In this document: one piece after another, positions 11,340-24,900 of the stretch
How positions within the stretch are numbered: the first letter of the stretch is position 1
How the letters are laid out: every line of letters starts with the position of its first letter
NCBI RefSeq assembly: GCF_036711975.1
Contig: NW_027248940.1
Span: forward strand, 806,001 to 870,000
Direction of reading: 5' to 3'
Source of the DNA: Onthophagus taurus
Lineage: Eukaryota > Arthropoda > Insecta > Coleoptera > Scarabaeidae
DNA length: 64,000 bases
The notes under the pieces: model-generated
Databases searched by the model: none
Told to the model about the DNA's origin: nothing
What the model saw: the letters and a program-made list of their open reading frames with translations, nothing else
Position numbers and translations under genes: made by a program

Positions 11340-11825
11340 TTATCTCATTATCATTTCGAATCTATTTCTTCTCATAGAATTCACTAGTGCCATATTGCAA
11401 GGTTCGGTTCCTAGCTCCCAGCACATTCCACATCTAGGAACAACACAATAGACAGATAATAGTAGTATAGCCAAAAACACTTTATTTTGTAAACTTTTTG
11501 GAAATTCAGAAATTATGTTCACTCTTTTGCTGTGCATATAACGTCGTCATTTCTGCCAAAAATGATATAATACTGTCTTCAAGAAGAAAGAAATAAGATC
11601 GGATTTTTGTCAGTTTCTTTTTTTCGGTAACTTCTTTTGTATTTCAGACAAAGGTTTGTTGTCACTATTTGACTCTTCGTCAGTGCCGCTACTACTAATT
11701 GTGAAAGTCCGTCCTTGATTTGTAATTTTCGCCATGAAGCTGTCGACCATCGTTATTGATGTCGTTACAGAAGTCTTCATTGCCGCTATCTTCAGCATCA
11801 TCATCTGGAGGACTGATAAAAACAT
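11340..11825 (-). pseudogene. piggyBac 2 transposase, N-terminal fragments
   Basis: Two pieces in different frames. 11825-11610 is an acidic, serine-rich N-terminus with SSSGTDEESNSDNKP. 11537-11340 gives FLAILLLSVYCVVPRCGMCW and NSMRRNRFEMIMR, corresponding to the conserved family block that ends in MxRxRFExILR. A frameshift or stop separates them near 11570. Confidence 0.7.
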
Positions 11826-12212
11826 CAGCAGCCCAAAAATTCTCGTCTTCTATTACTTGAATGAGTTCTCCAATTGTTCCAATATTGGAACTTTTGGAAA
11901 AAAAGTTTTTTTTTTGTACTTATCGTATTTATTATTATAAATGATATATGAAAATGTGTTGAGAATTGTTAGGGCAATAAACACAAAGCAAAATAATAGA
12001 TAATATTAGTTTAAAAATAGAAAATGTCACTTACCTTTTACTAGCCATTTTTACGACGCACAATAATTCGTCAAACAATCACTGTCACTAATGAATATGT
12101 TTATTAGAAACGTGTTGCTGCCTGCCAAATCACGTTGTGACTAACAACAAAGCGTGGAGGGAACAAAAACGCGGGTGTTCCATTCTTGGAACTGTGGGCA
12201 TAACCGGGTTAA

Positions 12213-12463
12213 ATGTTACTTTTTCCACTTACATTAGACTAAATTAGACCGAGCGAGAGAAGCAAGCGAAGACCTTGGCGCCAACAAAATGCAGACTCAC
12301 GATCAGATTAGACTTATCTAATGAAATAATCTTCATAATTGCTCTCAACAACTTGATGCAGTCATTCAAGCAATGTTGTGTTAAATATTGATTAAGAGTA
12401 ATTTAAAGATAATTGTCAAAATAAATGAAATACAAATATATATTATAATTATATTCAACTTAC
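12213..12463 (-). other. Ptip intron sequence adjoining exon 4
   Basis: Sequence between the right TTAA of piggyBac 2 and the GTAAGT donor of Ptip exon 4. No exon continuing BRCT4 was recognised here, so the intron runs left, through all the mobile elements, beyond base 1. Confidence 0.55.
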
Positions 12464-15400
12464 GTTTGCCCCAATATATTTAATCATCGCCTTAACTCTT
12501 TCCCGTTCAATTCCAGTAAACCCACAAATACTAATTAGATGTTTAGACGCGGGTTGAGAATCCCAATACATTAAAGGCAAATGTAACGCAATCCACGGCG
12601 GCAAAACCTGCTTCTTCTCCAACACATCCGAGAGCCAATACAGCGTCACGCATCGTTTACAATCGCGCAAAGCTTGCATGACGACACCATGCCTTTGAGT
12701 TTCGCAAATTACATGCGTAACCCGAGTACAATATTGCCGCTCGATTTCACCTCCGTAACGTTCGATGCGTTTCCTCCAATTCGGCACCGTATCTTGCAAG
12801 TACTTCTCAACTTCGACCACGACAAAAACGCAACCCGACAAAAATTGATCTGGGGGAACTAAAATAAAAATTTTATTTAATAATAACATACAGCGTGGCC
12901 TTAAAAGAAGTACAGAAAATAGTACTACATTTTTTGGTTCAAAAGATTATGATTAAGAACCAAAGAATCTCGTGGTACCATTTTCTGTACTTCTTTTCAG
13001 GACAACCTGTAGATTAAATATTTAAATTTAAGTAGAATTTACGTTTTAAATTTGGGTTATGTCCATAATAAGGTCCAGGACGATGTTGTAACGGAACACT
13101 ACTCCTCGGGGAATACTGCAATTTCCCCGCTCCGATTTCGTTTGGAACAACGGGAGCGGCTGGGACGCCTTGGCTCGGTGGTACCGGGGGTGGTCGAATC
13201 AAATCGGTTGGATTCGGCCTTCCACCTCCCGCGCCGGTGATGATTCGGCGTTGTTGTAGCGTTAAAATATCTGGAGGCGGAGCGCGATTTTGCGCCGAAT
13301 TCAACGCCGCGTTGTGTTGCGCCGTCATTAATCGCAAAGTTCCCGCCGCGGACGGTTCCGGAATACCCGAAGTGACAGCTGCAGCTTCGGGTAAAGTTGC
13401 ACCGCTCGCCAATCGCGTACTTAACATATTCGCAAGCGCCGTTTTCGTTTTTGGATTGACAACGAGCGGGTTTTGTTGGTTTGCGTCTAAAACTAACGAT
13501 GGGTCTAAAGTTGGACCAATCGGTCTTAAATTGGGACCCTAAAGTAAAATTATTAAATCAATTTTATATTAATTAATTTATTAATTAATTACTTGTACTA
13601 ATCCTTTTTGGGCTTGCTCCCTTTGCAACTGCAACTGTTGCAATCGATGTTGTTGTTGCCTTTGTAATAAATGTTGTTGGTTTTGGTCGAAAGGAGGTGT
13701 TGTTTGGGTTTGCATCAGCGGACTCAACCCCGGGGCTTGATTTTGCGGCGCTCCAACGACCCCCGGTTGTTGAATTTGTTGTACTTGTTGAGCTTGTTGT
13801 ACTTGTTGAACTTGTTGTACTTGTTGCACTTGTTGTACTTGTTGCACCTGTTGTTGTTGCAATATAACGCCTTGCTTAGCTTGTTGTTGCAACCACTGCA
13901 TTTGTTGCTGAGGTGGGGTTCCTCTAATTACAATATGCCCGGCACGTTGCAAAATTCTTTGCTTATGCAACTTTTGCACGAAAATCGTTCTCTCCTCCGG
14001 GCTCATTTCTTGCAATCTCTGGTGAGTTTGCGCATCTAAATGGATGTATTGCCGCCCCGGGATCACCCCCGGTTGTTGATTCGGACCCCATTGCACTCTC
14101 GGAGTACCGATTTGATGCTGAATCACCCCAGTTGGTTGTCTTAAGTGTTGTTGATTCGACTGCCAAATTTGGTGACCCGGTGGGGGGCGAGCACTTTGAT
14201 TTTGGCCCAACAGCAATTTTTGTTGTTGCTGCTGTTGTTGTTGTTGTGTTAATAAGTGTTGTTGGGAACCAGTTTGAATGAGTTTTTGTTGCACCAATTG
14301 CGAGTTTGATTGAAATTGAGTTTGGAAAAATTGTTGTTGGGGTTGATTTGGTTGTTGTTGTTGTTGGAATTGAACGTTTTGTTGCATTTGTTGTAATTTA
14401 TTTTGGATGAGCTGTTGATTTATATTCGTCGTTCTCAAATTTTGCTGTTGTATATTTTGTTGCTGCAAATTTTGTTGTTGCAAATTCTGTTGCTGCAAAC
14501 TTTGTTGCGGAGTCATCACATGACGCTGAGCACTCAAAATTTCTTGCTGACTTTGAATCGACGTCAATTCAGCATTTTGATTCGTAATCAAATTTTGACC
14601 GCTTTGTTGTTGTTGAATCAGATTCGGCGTACTTGGTTGAATCAAACTCGGAGTACTTTGTTGAATCAAATTCTGACCACTTTGTTGAATCAAATTACTT
14701 TGCATCAACCCTTGAGAAGATTGACTTTGATTCGAACTCGATGTCGCCCCCAAAATCTGATTTTGCAATATTTGTTGATTCTGTAAGATTTGTTGCCCAC
14801 CGACGAGAACTTGACTCGGTGATTGCGCAACGTTTTGATGACTCAACATTAACTGTTGATTCGCGGAGGTCACAATTTGACTTTGAGCTTGTTGCAAAAC
14901 TTGATTCGCTTGATTCAATCGTTGATTCATCAAATTCATTTGTTGGTTAGCGTTATCAATCATTTGGTGTTGTTGATTTTGTGGACTTTGTGATTGGAGT
15001 GTTTGTTGACTTTGAACACTTTGAGTTTGGAGTTGATTCGGTTGATTCTGTAAGCTCTGTTGAGTGTGTTGTGTGTTAGTCAGTGTTGTTTGAATGTTCT
15101 GCAACAGTTGGTGTTGATTATTTTGGGATTGAAGTATCCCTTGATTTGGAACTTGTTGGGGTTGCTGACTTTGCAACACTTGTTGTTGTTGATTCTGCAA
15201 ATTTTGTTGATTTTGCAAAATATGTTGTTGACTCTGTAACACTTGTTGATTTTGTTGTAAATTTGGTTGATTTTGTTGCAAATTGAGTTGATTTTGCTGC
15301 AAATTTGATTGATTTTGTTGCAAATTTGATTGGTTTTGTTGCAAATTTGCTTGATTTTGTTGTAAACTTGCTTGATTTTGTTGTAAATTAGGTTGATTTT

Positions 15401-17771
15401 GTTGCAGATTTGTTTGATTTTGCTGCATATTTGCTTGATTTTGCAAATTAGGTTGATTTTGTTGTAAATTTGCTTGATTTTGCAAAATTTGTTGCCGATT
15501 TTGTTGCAAACTTGATTGATTATTCAAAATTTGCTGCTCATTCTGTTGATTCTGCATAGCTTGTTGACTTTGCAAATTTTGCAAAACCTGTTGACTCTGC
15601 AAATTCGGATTTTGCAAAACTTGTTGACTCTGCAACATTTGTTGACTCTGCAAAGTTTGCTGATTCTGCATACTTTGTTGATTTTGCAAACCTTGTTGAT
15701 TCTGCAAATTCTGATTTGGCAAATTCGTCAATATTTGATTCTGCGTATTCGATTGATTTTGCAAAATTTGCTGCGAACTCTGCAAATTTTGATTTTGCAT
15801 CAAATGTTGCTGATTTCTCAACAATTGTTGTTGATTTTGTCCCAAACCTTGATTATTTTGCAACAAACTTTGATTATTTTGCATCAAATCCTGATTTTGT
15901 TGGGCCATTTGCAAATTTTGTTGATTTTTCAACATTTGTTGGAAATTCGAGCTAATTTGTTGCACATTTCCTTGGCTAACTTGCACCAAATTCGAACTGG
16001 TTTGCGCGACGTCTTGATTTTGAGTCGTAACAACCCCGACAACTTGTTTTTGACTCATAATCTCTTGTTGGACATTCTGATTTAATTGTTGCAAATTTCT
16101 TTGTAACTGTTGCGTTTGTATCGATTGCAAATTCGGTTGCTGCTGTTGTTGGGCAACGTTTTGCTGCAAATTTTTCAACATTTGTTGCCGATTTTGTAAC
16201 TGCAACTGATTCACACTCCCACTTAGCATTTGACTCTTTAATAGTTGCTGCTGGCGTTGCTGCAATAACTGTTTTTGCTGCTGCAACTGTAATTGGACAA
16301 CACCTTGTTGGCGTTGTTGCCCACTTTGTTGAATATTTTGCACAATTTGTTGCGTTTCAGGAGACATCATCTGTATGCGTTGATTCAACACACTATTCGA
16401 ACGCATCAACAACTCTTGAGTTTGTATTTGGCCCCTAGTTTGTTGCTGTTGTTGCGTTGTTGATGTCAAAAATGACTCAGAAACAGTTTGTTGTATTTTT
16501 TGTTGAATACTTTGCTGCTGCAAACTTTGTGATTGTTGCAAATTTTGTTGCTGCTGCAAACTCTGAGGTTGCTGCAAACTTTGTTGCTGCTGTAAACTCT
16601 GTGCTTGTTGTAAACTTTGTTGTTGTGGCAAATTTTGTTGTTGTTGCAAATTTTGTTGCAAATTCTGTTGTTGTTGCAACCCCCTCGCTTGTTGCAATTG
16701 TTCCAAAACCCTCATTCTTTGCCCTTCAAGCCCTCCTTGAGGCGTGTGATGCACAATACTTTTGGGAACTTGATTACCCCCCGAAAGAAAACTTTGATTA
16801 AACCCAACCTTTTGATTAAACTGTTTTAATTGATTCAATTCTTGGGGTTGCGGCAACTTCGTACTCGCATAACTGGGCGCAACAACATTCGGGGGAACAA
16901 TTTCGCCCCCGGAAGTCGTGGCAGACTGAGAAACGTTCCACGGCATTCTTTGCTTTAATTTTTCTAACAACGCCTGGGTCGAATCTGGGATTATTTCGTT
17001 ACTCTCGCCGATTTCCTCGGGTTCAAACCCTGTAATAGCGGTTGTACTCTCACCCTTTTTGGGCCAATTAATTAATTTTGGGTGAAAATCGTTTGTGTCG
17101 ATTAACTTTTTCATTCGGATACACTCTAAAATCCAATCTGGAGTTACAACGCTTATTCTCCCGTCGGATTTAAAAAATTTTTCGTTGTTAACGTTAATTG
17201 TTATTAAGTGAGTGCAATTCCTATCGAGATTTAATTGAAACGAACCCCCGAAATACGTTATTATCGACGCTAAAACGCCTCGATCGTGATTTAACCCCGA
17301 AATACAAAAAATTAAGTTCGTAAATAAATTATTTTGAGTATACAAATAAGGCTTAGTATCTAATGATTGGTTTAAAAGCGCTGAATGATATATCCAAGTC
17401 GTATTAACTGCTGGGATCTCGTATATATCGTTGGCATCGCACAAATCGGTTTCTTCCGCTTCTTCCCCGCAAATTAAATGGGTCACATAATCCGAGAAGT
17501 AATTCATGCGCTCACCTCCGCCTTGTTTTAACACATTTTCAACCTATACAAAGAATTTTAATTTTAATGCTAAAGAAGTGAGGTTATGTATACCAACGCT
17601 AACCTTTTCAGGAACTTTTCCCGTTATATAGAATCGAACCCCTTTAAAAAGTGACTCCGAAACGGTTATATCTTCATAATCGGGCCCCATTTCGATGGTT
17701 TTTATGGGAAAACACAAATTATTATTTAAAATTACATGAACGCTTCGTTTTGGTGGTTTTGATATTGACAT
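12464..17771 (-). CDS. Ptip: PTIP homologue (PAX transactivation domain-interacting protein), 3' end outside window
   Basis: PTIP is a nuclear multi-BRCT adaptor of MLL3/4-type histone H3K4 methyltransferase complexes and of the DNA damage response (family knowledge). Exons on the minus strand: 17771-17604, 17543-13593, 13538-13043, 12858-12464; introns of 60, 54 and 184 bases, all GT-AG, phases 0, 0, 1, then 0. That gives 1670 codons. Residues about 40-122 form BRCT1 (FKGVRFYITGKVP, THLICGEEAE) and 127-215 form BRCT2 (FCISGLNHDRGVLASII, VVTPDWILECI). Residues about 300-1370 are Q/N-rich. A P-rich linker follows. BRCT3 begins PPDQFLSGCVFVV and has RVTHVICETQRHG and LYWLSDVLEKK. BRCT4 starts at SKHLISICGFTG and stops at the exon edge, so the last exons lie left of the window. 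It is head-to-head with PP1. Confidence 0.92.
12891..13009. mobile_element. 119-base MITE inside Ptip intron 3
   Basis: TA at 12889-12890 and 13010-13011 flanks a short palindromic element. Left arm CAGCGTGGCCTTAAAAGAAG continues TACAGAAAATAGTAC; the right arm is its reverse complement with a few changes. The loop is only about 40 bases. It accounts for most of the 184-base intron; without it and one TA the intron would be 63 bases, like its neighbours. Confidence 0.75.
13593..16720 (-). repeat. Q/N-rich coding repeat of Ptip
   Basis: This stretch of Ptip exon 2 is a degenerate CAA/CAG/AAC/AAT repeat encoding long runs such as NLQQNQ, SLQQQQ and VQQVQQ. At about 15220-15480 a heptad of the form LQQNQ-x-N is repeated about a dozen times. 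At about 13790-13850 QQV triplets repeat. The opposite strand gives long poly-leucine frames that are shadows. One island without glutamine runs lies near 13940-14050 and contains MSPEERTIFVQKLHKQ, perhaps a conserved binding helix. Confidence 0.85.
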
Positions 17772-19990
17772 CCACCCACCATGTTTGTTTATAAACTAAT
17801 TTCATGGTGATTACATGAGATGATTTTAATTTATTAATGTTTAATTATAATGTTTAATAGAAGAAAAATAAGATTTGATGGGTTAAATTTATTATTAATT
17901 AAATTAAAGTTTATTTAAACATTTTTTAGGAGGCGACATCTATGATTTGATATAATAAGTTAATAAAAAATCGAAGTAAATTTATTTTCTTTATTATTTA
18001 TTTAAAATAATTTGAAATAAATTAACAAAAAAGGATTCAATTTCGAATTATTTCATTAAATAAATTAGAAATGAAATAATGTGTTTATTGACATCCACCA
18101 ACCTTGTTTGTTTATAAACTAATTTCGTGGTGATTAATAAAGATGATTATAAATTTATTAATGTTTAATTATAATGTTTAATAGAAGAAAAATAAGATTT
18201 GATGGGTAAAATAAATTATTAATTAAATTAAAATTAATTTAAATATTTTTTAGGAGGCGACATCTATGATTTGATATAATAAGTTAGTAAAAAATCGAAT
18301 TAAATTTATTTTATTTATTATTTATTTATAATAATTTGAAATAAATTAACAAAAAAGGATTCAATTTCGAATTACTTCATTAAATAAATTAAAAATGAAA
18401 TAATGTGTTTATTTACATCCACCCACCTTGTTTGTTTATAAACTAATGTCATGGTGATTAATTGAGATGATTCTAAATTTATTAATGTTTAATTATAATG
18501 TTTAATAGAAGAAAAATAAGATTTGATGGGTAAAATTAATTATTAATTAAATTAAAGTTTATTTAAATATTTTTAGGAGGCGACATCTATGATTTGATAT
18601 AATAAGTTAGTAAAAAATCGTATTAAATTTATTTTATTTATTATTTATTTAAAATAATTTGAAATAAATTAACAAAAAAGGATTCAATTTCGAATTACTT
18701 CATTAAATAAATTAAAAATGAAATAATGTGTTTATTGACATCCACCAACCATGTTTGTTTATAAACTAATTTCGTGGTGATTAATTGAGATGATTATAAA
18801 TTTATTAATGTTTAATTATAATGTTTAATAGAAGAAAAATAAGATTTGATGGGTAAAATTAATTATTAATTAAATTAAAGTTAATTTAAACATTTTTTAG
18901 GAGGCGACATCTATGATTTGATAGAGTAAGTTAGTAAAAAATCGTATTAAATTTATTTTATTTATTATTTATTTAAAATAATTTGAAATAAATTAACAAA
19001 AAAGGATTCAATTTCGAATTACTTCATTAAATAAATTAAAAATGAAATAATGTGTTTATTGACATCCACCAACCATATTTGTTTATAGACTAATTTCGTG
19101 GTGATTAATTGAGATGATTTTAAATTTATTAATGTTTAATTATAATGTTTAATAGAAGAAAAATAAGGTTTGATAAGTTAAATTTATTATTAATTAAATT
19201 AAAGTTAATTTAAACACTTTTAGGAGGCGACATCTATGATTTGATATAATAAGTTAACTAAAAATCGAATTAAATTTATTTTATTTATTATTTATTTAAA
19301 ATAATTTGAAATAAATTAACAAAAAAGGATTCAATTTCGAATTACTTCATCAAATAAATTAAAAATGAAAAAATGTGTTAATTGACATCCACCAACCATA
19401 TTTGTTTATAAACTAATTTCGTGGTGATTAATTGAGATGATTTTAAATTTATTAATGTTTAATTATAATGTTTAATAGAAGAAAAATAAGGTTTGATAAG
19501 TTAAATTTATTATTAATTAAATTAAAGTTAATTTAAACACTTTTAGGAGGCGACATCTATGATTTGATATAATAAGTTAACTAAAAATCGAATTAAATTT
19601 ATTTTATTTATTATTTATTTAAAATAATTTGAGATAAATTAACAAAAAGAATTCAATATCGAATTATTTCATTAAATAAATTAAAAATTAAATAATGTGT
19701 TTATTAACATCCACTCATCATGTTTGTTTATAAACTAATTTCGTGGTGATTAATTGAGATGATTTTAAATTTATTAATGTTTAATAAAAGAAAAATAAGA
19801 TTTGATTTGATTAAATTTATTATTAATTAAATTAAAGTTAATTTAAACATTTTTTAGGGGCGACATCTATGATTTGATATAACAAGTTAGTAAAAAATCG
19901 AATTAAATTTATTTTATTTATTATTTATTTAAAATAATTTGAAACAAATTAACAAAAAAAGATTAAATTTCGAATTATTTCATTAAATAA
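17767..19990. repeat. Seven-copy 323-base tandem repeat between Ptip and PP1
   Basis: Unit starts, taken at GACATCC or its variants, are 17767, 18090, 18414, 18737, 19061, 19384 and 19706, spacing 322-324 bases. The first copy overlaps the Ptip start codon: the reverse complement of TATTGACAT is ATG TCA ATA, the first three codons. Later copies retain that start but not the following codons. Every copy has the block GAGGCGACATCTATGATTTG or a close variant (about 17940, 18252, 18577, 18902, 19226, 19549, 19858). Copies differ by point changes and short indels. The last one fades into unique sequence near 19990. It fills the space between two divergent genes, so it probably includes the Ptip promoter. 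Confidence 0.9.
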
Positions 19991-20229
19991 ATAGTCATTT
20001 TCTATTTAATAAAAATATGTTGGTGATTTTTATTGCGTAAAGTTTGCACAACCATCACAGGGAGTTTAGTGACCTGTCAAATCGCTGTTATAGAGGTGTT
20101 TGCTGTGTATGTGTCCGTGTTTTGACCCTTTTTTTTCCAACAAACTGCAAAAATCCCGTTTAATCGCGGTCATCCCCACGTTTTTCCGTTAGTTTCGCGT
20201 ACGGGAAGTTTAAGTATACCCCCCGGGAC
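19991..20229 (+). promoter_or_regulatory. Presumed PP1 promoter and 5' UTR
   Basis: Non-repetitive, less AT-rich DNA directly upstream of the PP1 start codon, with GTGACCTGTC near 20070 and a C-rich run CCCCCCGGGACATGG around the start codon. The transcription start cannot be placed from sequence alone. It is called regulatory because it is the only unique sequence between the tandem array and the gene. Confidence 0.4.
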
Positions 20230-21939
<1,710 letters not shown>

Positions 21940-21940
<1 letters not shown>

Positions 21941-24900
21941 AATTAAAAAGGAAGTGCGGAAAAGTGACTAACACTAGATTAACTTTATTTATAAAACATT
22001 TGTTAAAAGATAACTAACTTCAGGTTTAAAATGTCAACCTCAAGTTTGACATATTTGTAATCTTCATTAAAAATCCTTTAAAATGAGTACAGACACGACA
22101 TATTTATCTTCAATATTAATGAAGTTATGGTCAACTTCCGGTTAAGAATGTCAATTTTGTCAAAAATTAAGGTTGGCATTAATATTTAATACTACAATTA
22201 AACTGCTATCTTCATTGTTGCTAACTTCCGGTTTAACGTTTTTTTAGTCAAACTTTTTTGAGATAAGTGCGTCATGTTTGGACTCATTTTAAAGGTTCTT
22301 TTAATAAAGAATACATCATGACAGAACACCATGAAGTTGTCCATTTGTCTATTATATGATAACTAACTTCAGGTTTAAAATGTCAACCTCAATTTTGACA
22401 TATTTGTAATCTTCATTAAAAATCCTTTAAAATAAGTACAAACACGACATATTTATCTTCAATATTAATGAAGTTATGGTCAACTTCCGGTTAGAAATGT
22501 CAAAGTCAATTTTGACATATTTGTAATCGTCGTAAAAAATTCCTTAAAATGAGTCCGAACATGATACTTTTAATTCCAATATTACTCGAGATATAAGCAA
22601 CATCCGGTTTGAAATGTCAATGTCAATTTGACATATTCTTAATTTTTATAAATTGTCTTAAGATAATAAAAAAAAAATAAGGTTGGTATTAACATTTAAA
22701 AATGAAATTGCTATCTTCATTGTTGCTAACTTCAGGTTTAATGTTTTTTATTCAAACTTTCTTTTTTATTGAAATAAGTGCGTCTTGTTTGGACTCATTT
22801 TAAAGGTTTTTTTTAATAAAAAATACATCATGAAAGAACACCATGAAGTTATCCATTCGTCTATTATATGATAACTAACTTCATGTTTAAAATGTCAACC
22901 TCAATTTTGACATATTTGTAACCGTCATTAAAAATCCTTTAAAATGAGTACAAACACGATATATTTATCTCCAATATTAATGAAGTTATGGTCAACTTCC
23001 GGTTAGAAATGTCAAAGTCAATTTTGACATATTTGTAATCGTCTTGAAAAATCCTTTAAAAGGAAAAAAGTATAATAAAAAAAATAAATATTGAGGTTGG
23101 TATTAATATTTAAAAATTAAATTGCTATCTTCATTGTTGCTAACTTCGGGTTTAATGTTTTTTATTCTAACTTTCTTTTTTATTGAAATAAGTGCGTCTT
23201 GTTTGGACTCATTTTAAAGGTTTTTTTTTAATAAAAAATACATCATGAATGAACACGGTGAAGTTGTCCATTTGTCTATTGTATGATAACTAACTTCAGG
23301 TTTAAAATGTCAACCTCAATTTTGACATATTTGTAATCTTTATTAAAAATCCTTTAAAATAAGTACAAACACGACACATTTATCTCCAATATTAATGAAG
23401 TTATGGTCAACTTCCGGTTAGAAATGTCAAAGTCAATTTTGACATATTTGTAATCGTCGTGAAAAATTCTTTAAAATGAGTCCGAACATGATACGTTTAA
23501 TTCCAATATTAATCGAGATATAAGCAACTTCCGGTTTGAAATGTCAATGTCATTTTGACATATTCTTAATTTTTATAAAATGTCTTAAGATAATAAAAAA
23601 AATTAAGGTTGGTATTAATATTTAAAAATGAAATTGCTATATTCATTGTTGCTAACTTCGGGTTTATTGTTATTTATTCTAACTTTTTTTCTTTTTTGAG
23701 ATAAGTGCGCCTTGTTTGGACTCATTTTAAAGGTTTTTTTTAATAAAAAATACATCATGAAAGAACACCATGAAGTTGTCCATTTGTCTATTATATGATA
23801 ACTAACTTCAGGTTTAAAATGTCAACCTCAATTTTGACATATTTGTAATCTTCATTAATAATCTTTTAAAATGAGCACAAACACGACATATTTATCTTCA
23901 ATATTAATGAAGTTATGGTCAACTTCCGGTTAAGAATGTCAACGTCAATTTTGACATATTTATAATGGTCGTGAAAAATCCTTTAAAGTGAGTCCAAAGA
24001 TGATATGTTTAATTTCAATATTACTCGAGATATAAGCAACTTCCGGTTTCAAATATCAATGTCATTTTGATATATTCTTAATTTTTATAAAATGTTTAAA
24101 TATTTGTCACAAAAACAAAAATATAAAAAAAAAAAATAATTAAGGTTGGTATTAATATTTAAAAATTAAATTGCTATCTTCATTGTTGCTAACTTCGGGT
24201 TTAATGTTTTTTATTCTAACTTTCTTTTTTATTGAAATAAGTGCGTCTTGTTTGGACTCATTTTAAAGGTTTTTTTTAATAAAAAATATATCATGAAAGA
24301 ACACCATGAAGTTGTCCATTCGTCTATTATATAACTAACTTCATGTTTAAAATGTCAACATCAATTTTGACATATTTGTAATCTTCATTAATAATCCTTT
24401 AAAATAAATACAAAGACGACATATTTATCTTTAATATTAATGAAGTTATGGTCAACTTCCGGTTAAGAATGTCAACGGCAATTTTGACATATTTGTAATC
24501 GTCGTGAAAAATCTTTGAAAATGAGTCCGAACATGATACCTTTAATTCCAATATTACTCGAGATATAAGCAACTTCCGGTTTGAAATGTCAATGTCATTT
24601 TGAAACGTCTTAATTTTTATAAAATGTCTTAATATTTGTCACAAAAATATAATAAAAAATTGAGGTTGGTATTAAGATTTAAAAATTAAATTGCTAACTT
24701 CGGGTTTAATGTTTTTTATTCTAAATTTTTTGCTTGTTTTTTGAGATAAGTACGTCTTATTTGGACTCATTTTAAAGGTTTTTTTAAATAAAAAATACAT
24801 CATGAAAGAACACCATGAAGTTGTCCATTCGTCTATTATATGATAACTAACTTCATGTTTAAAATGTCAACATCAATTTTGACATATTTGTAATCTTCAT

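Larger units (their letters stand above)
7631..12208 (-). mobile_element. piggyBac element 2, carrying nested insertions
   Basis: TTAA at 7627-7630 and 12209-12212 flanks 10-base inverted repeats CCCGGTTATG and CATAACCGGG. Minus-strand transposase fragments lie inside at 11825-11610 (acidic N-terminus, ISSSGTDEESNSD), 11537-11340 (RCGMCWELGTEPCNM followed by NSMRRNRFEMIMR) and 8355-8116 (VVFDYYTDVANKQIVTSWHDN, NRIVLMVSTYDS). The body is split by a DD41D mariner at 8415-10783 and by a 421-base retro-insertion at 10845-11265. Without these the element would be about 1.8 kb, so it was also internally deleted. It lies within the inferred large Ptip intron. Confidence 0.85.

Noticed and set aside
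13671..16829. Several long plus-strand frames rich in leucine opposite Ptip
   Set aside because: They are antisense readings of CAA/CAG-rich codons (TTG/CTG), with no domain, start context or splice logic; the minus strand carries BRCT domains on both sides.
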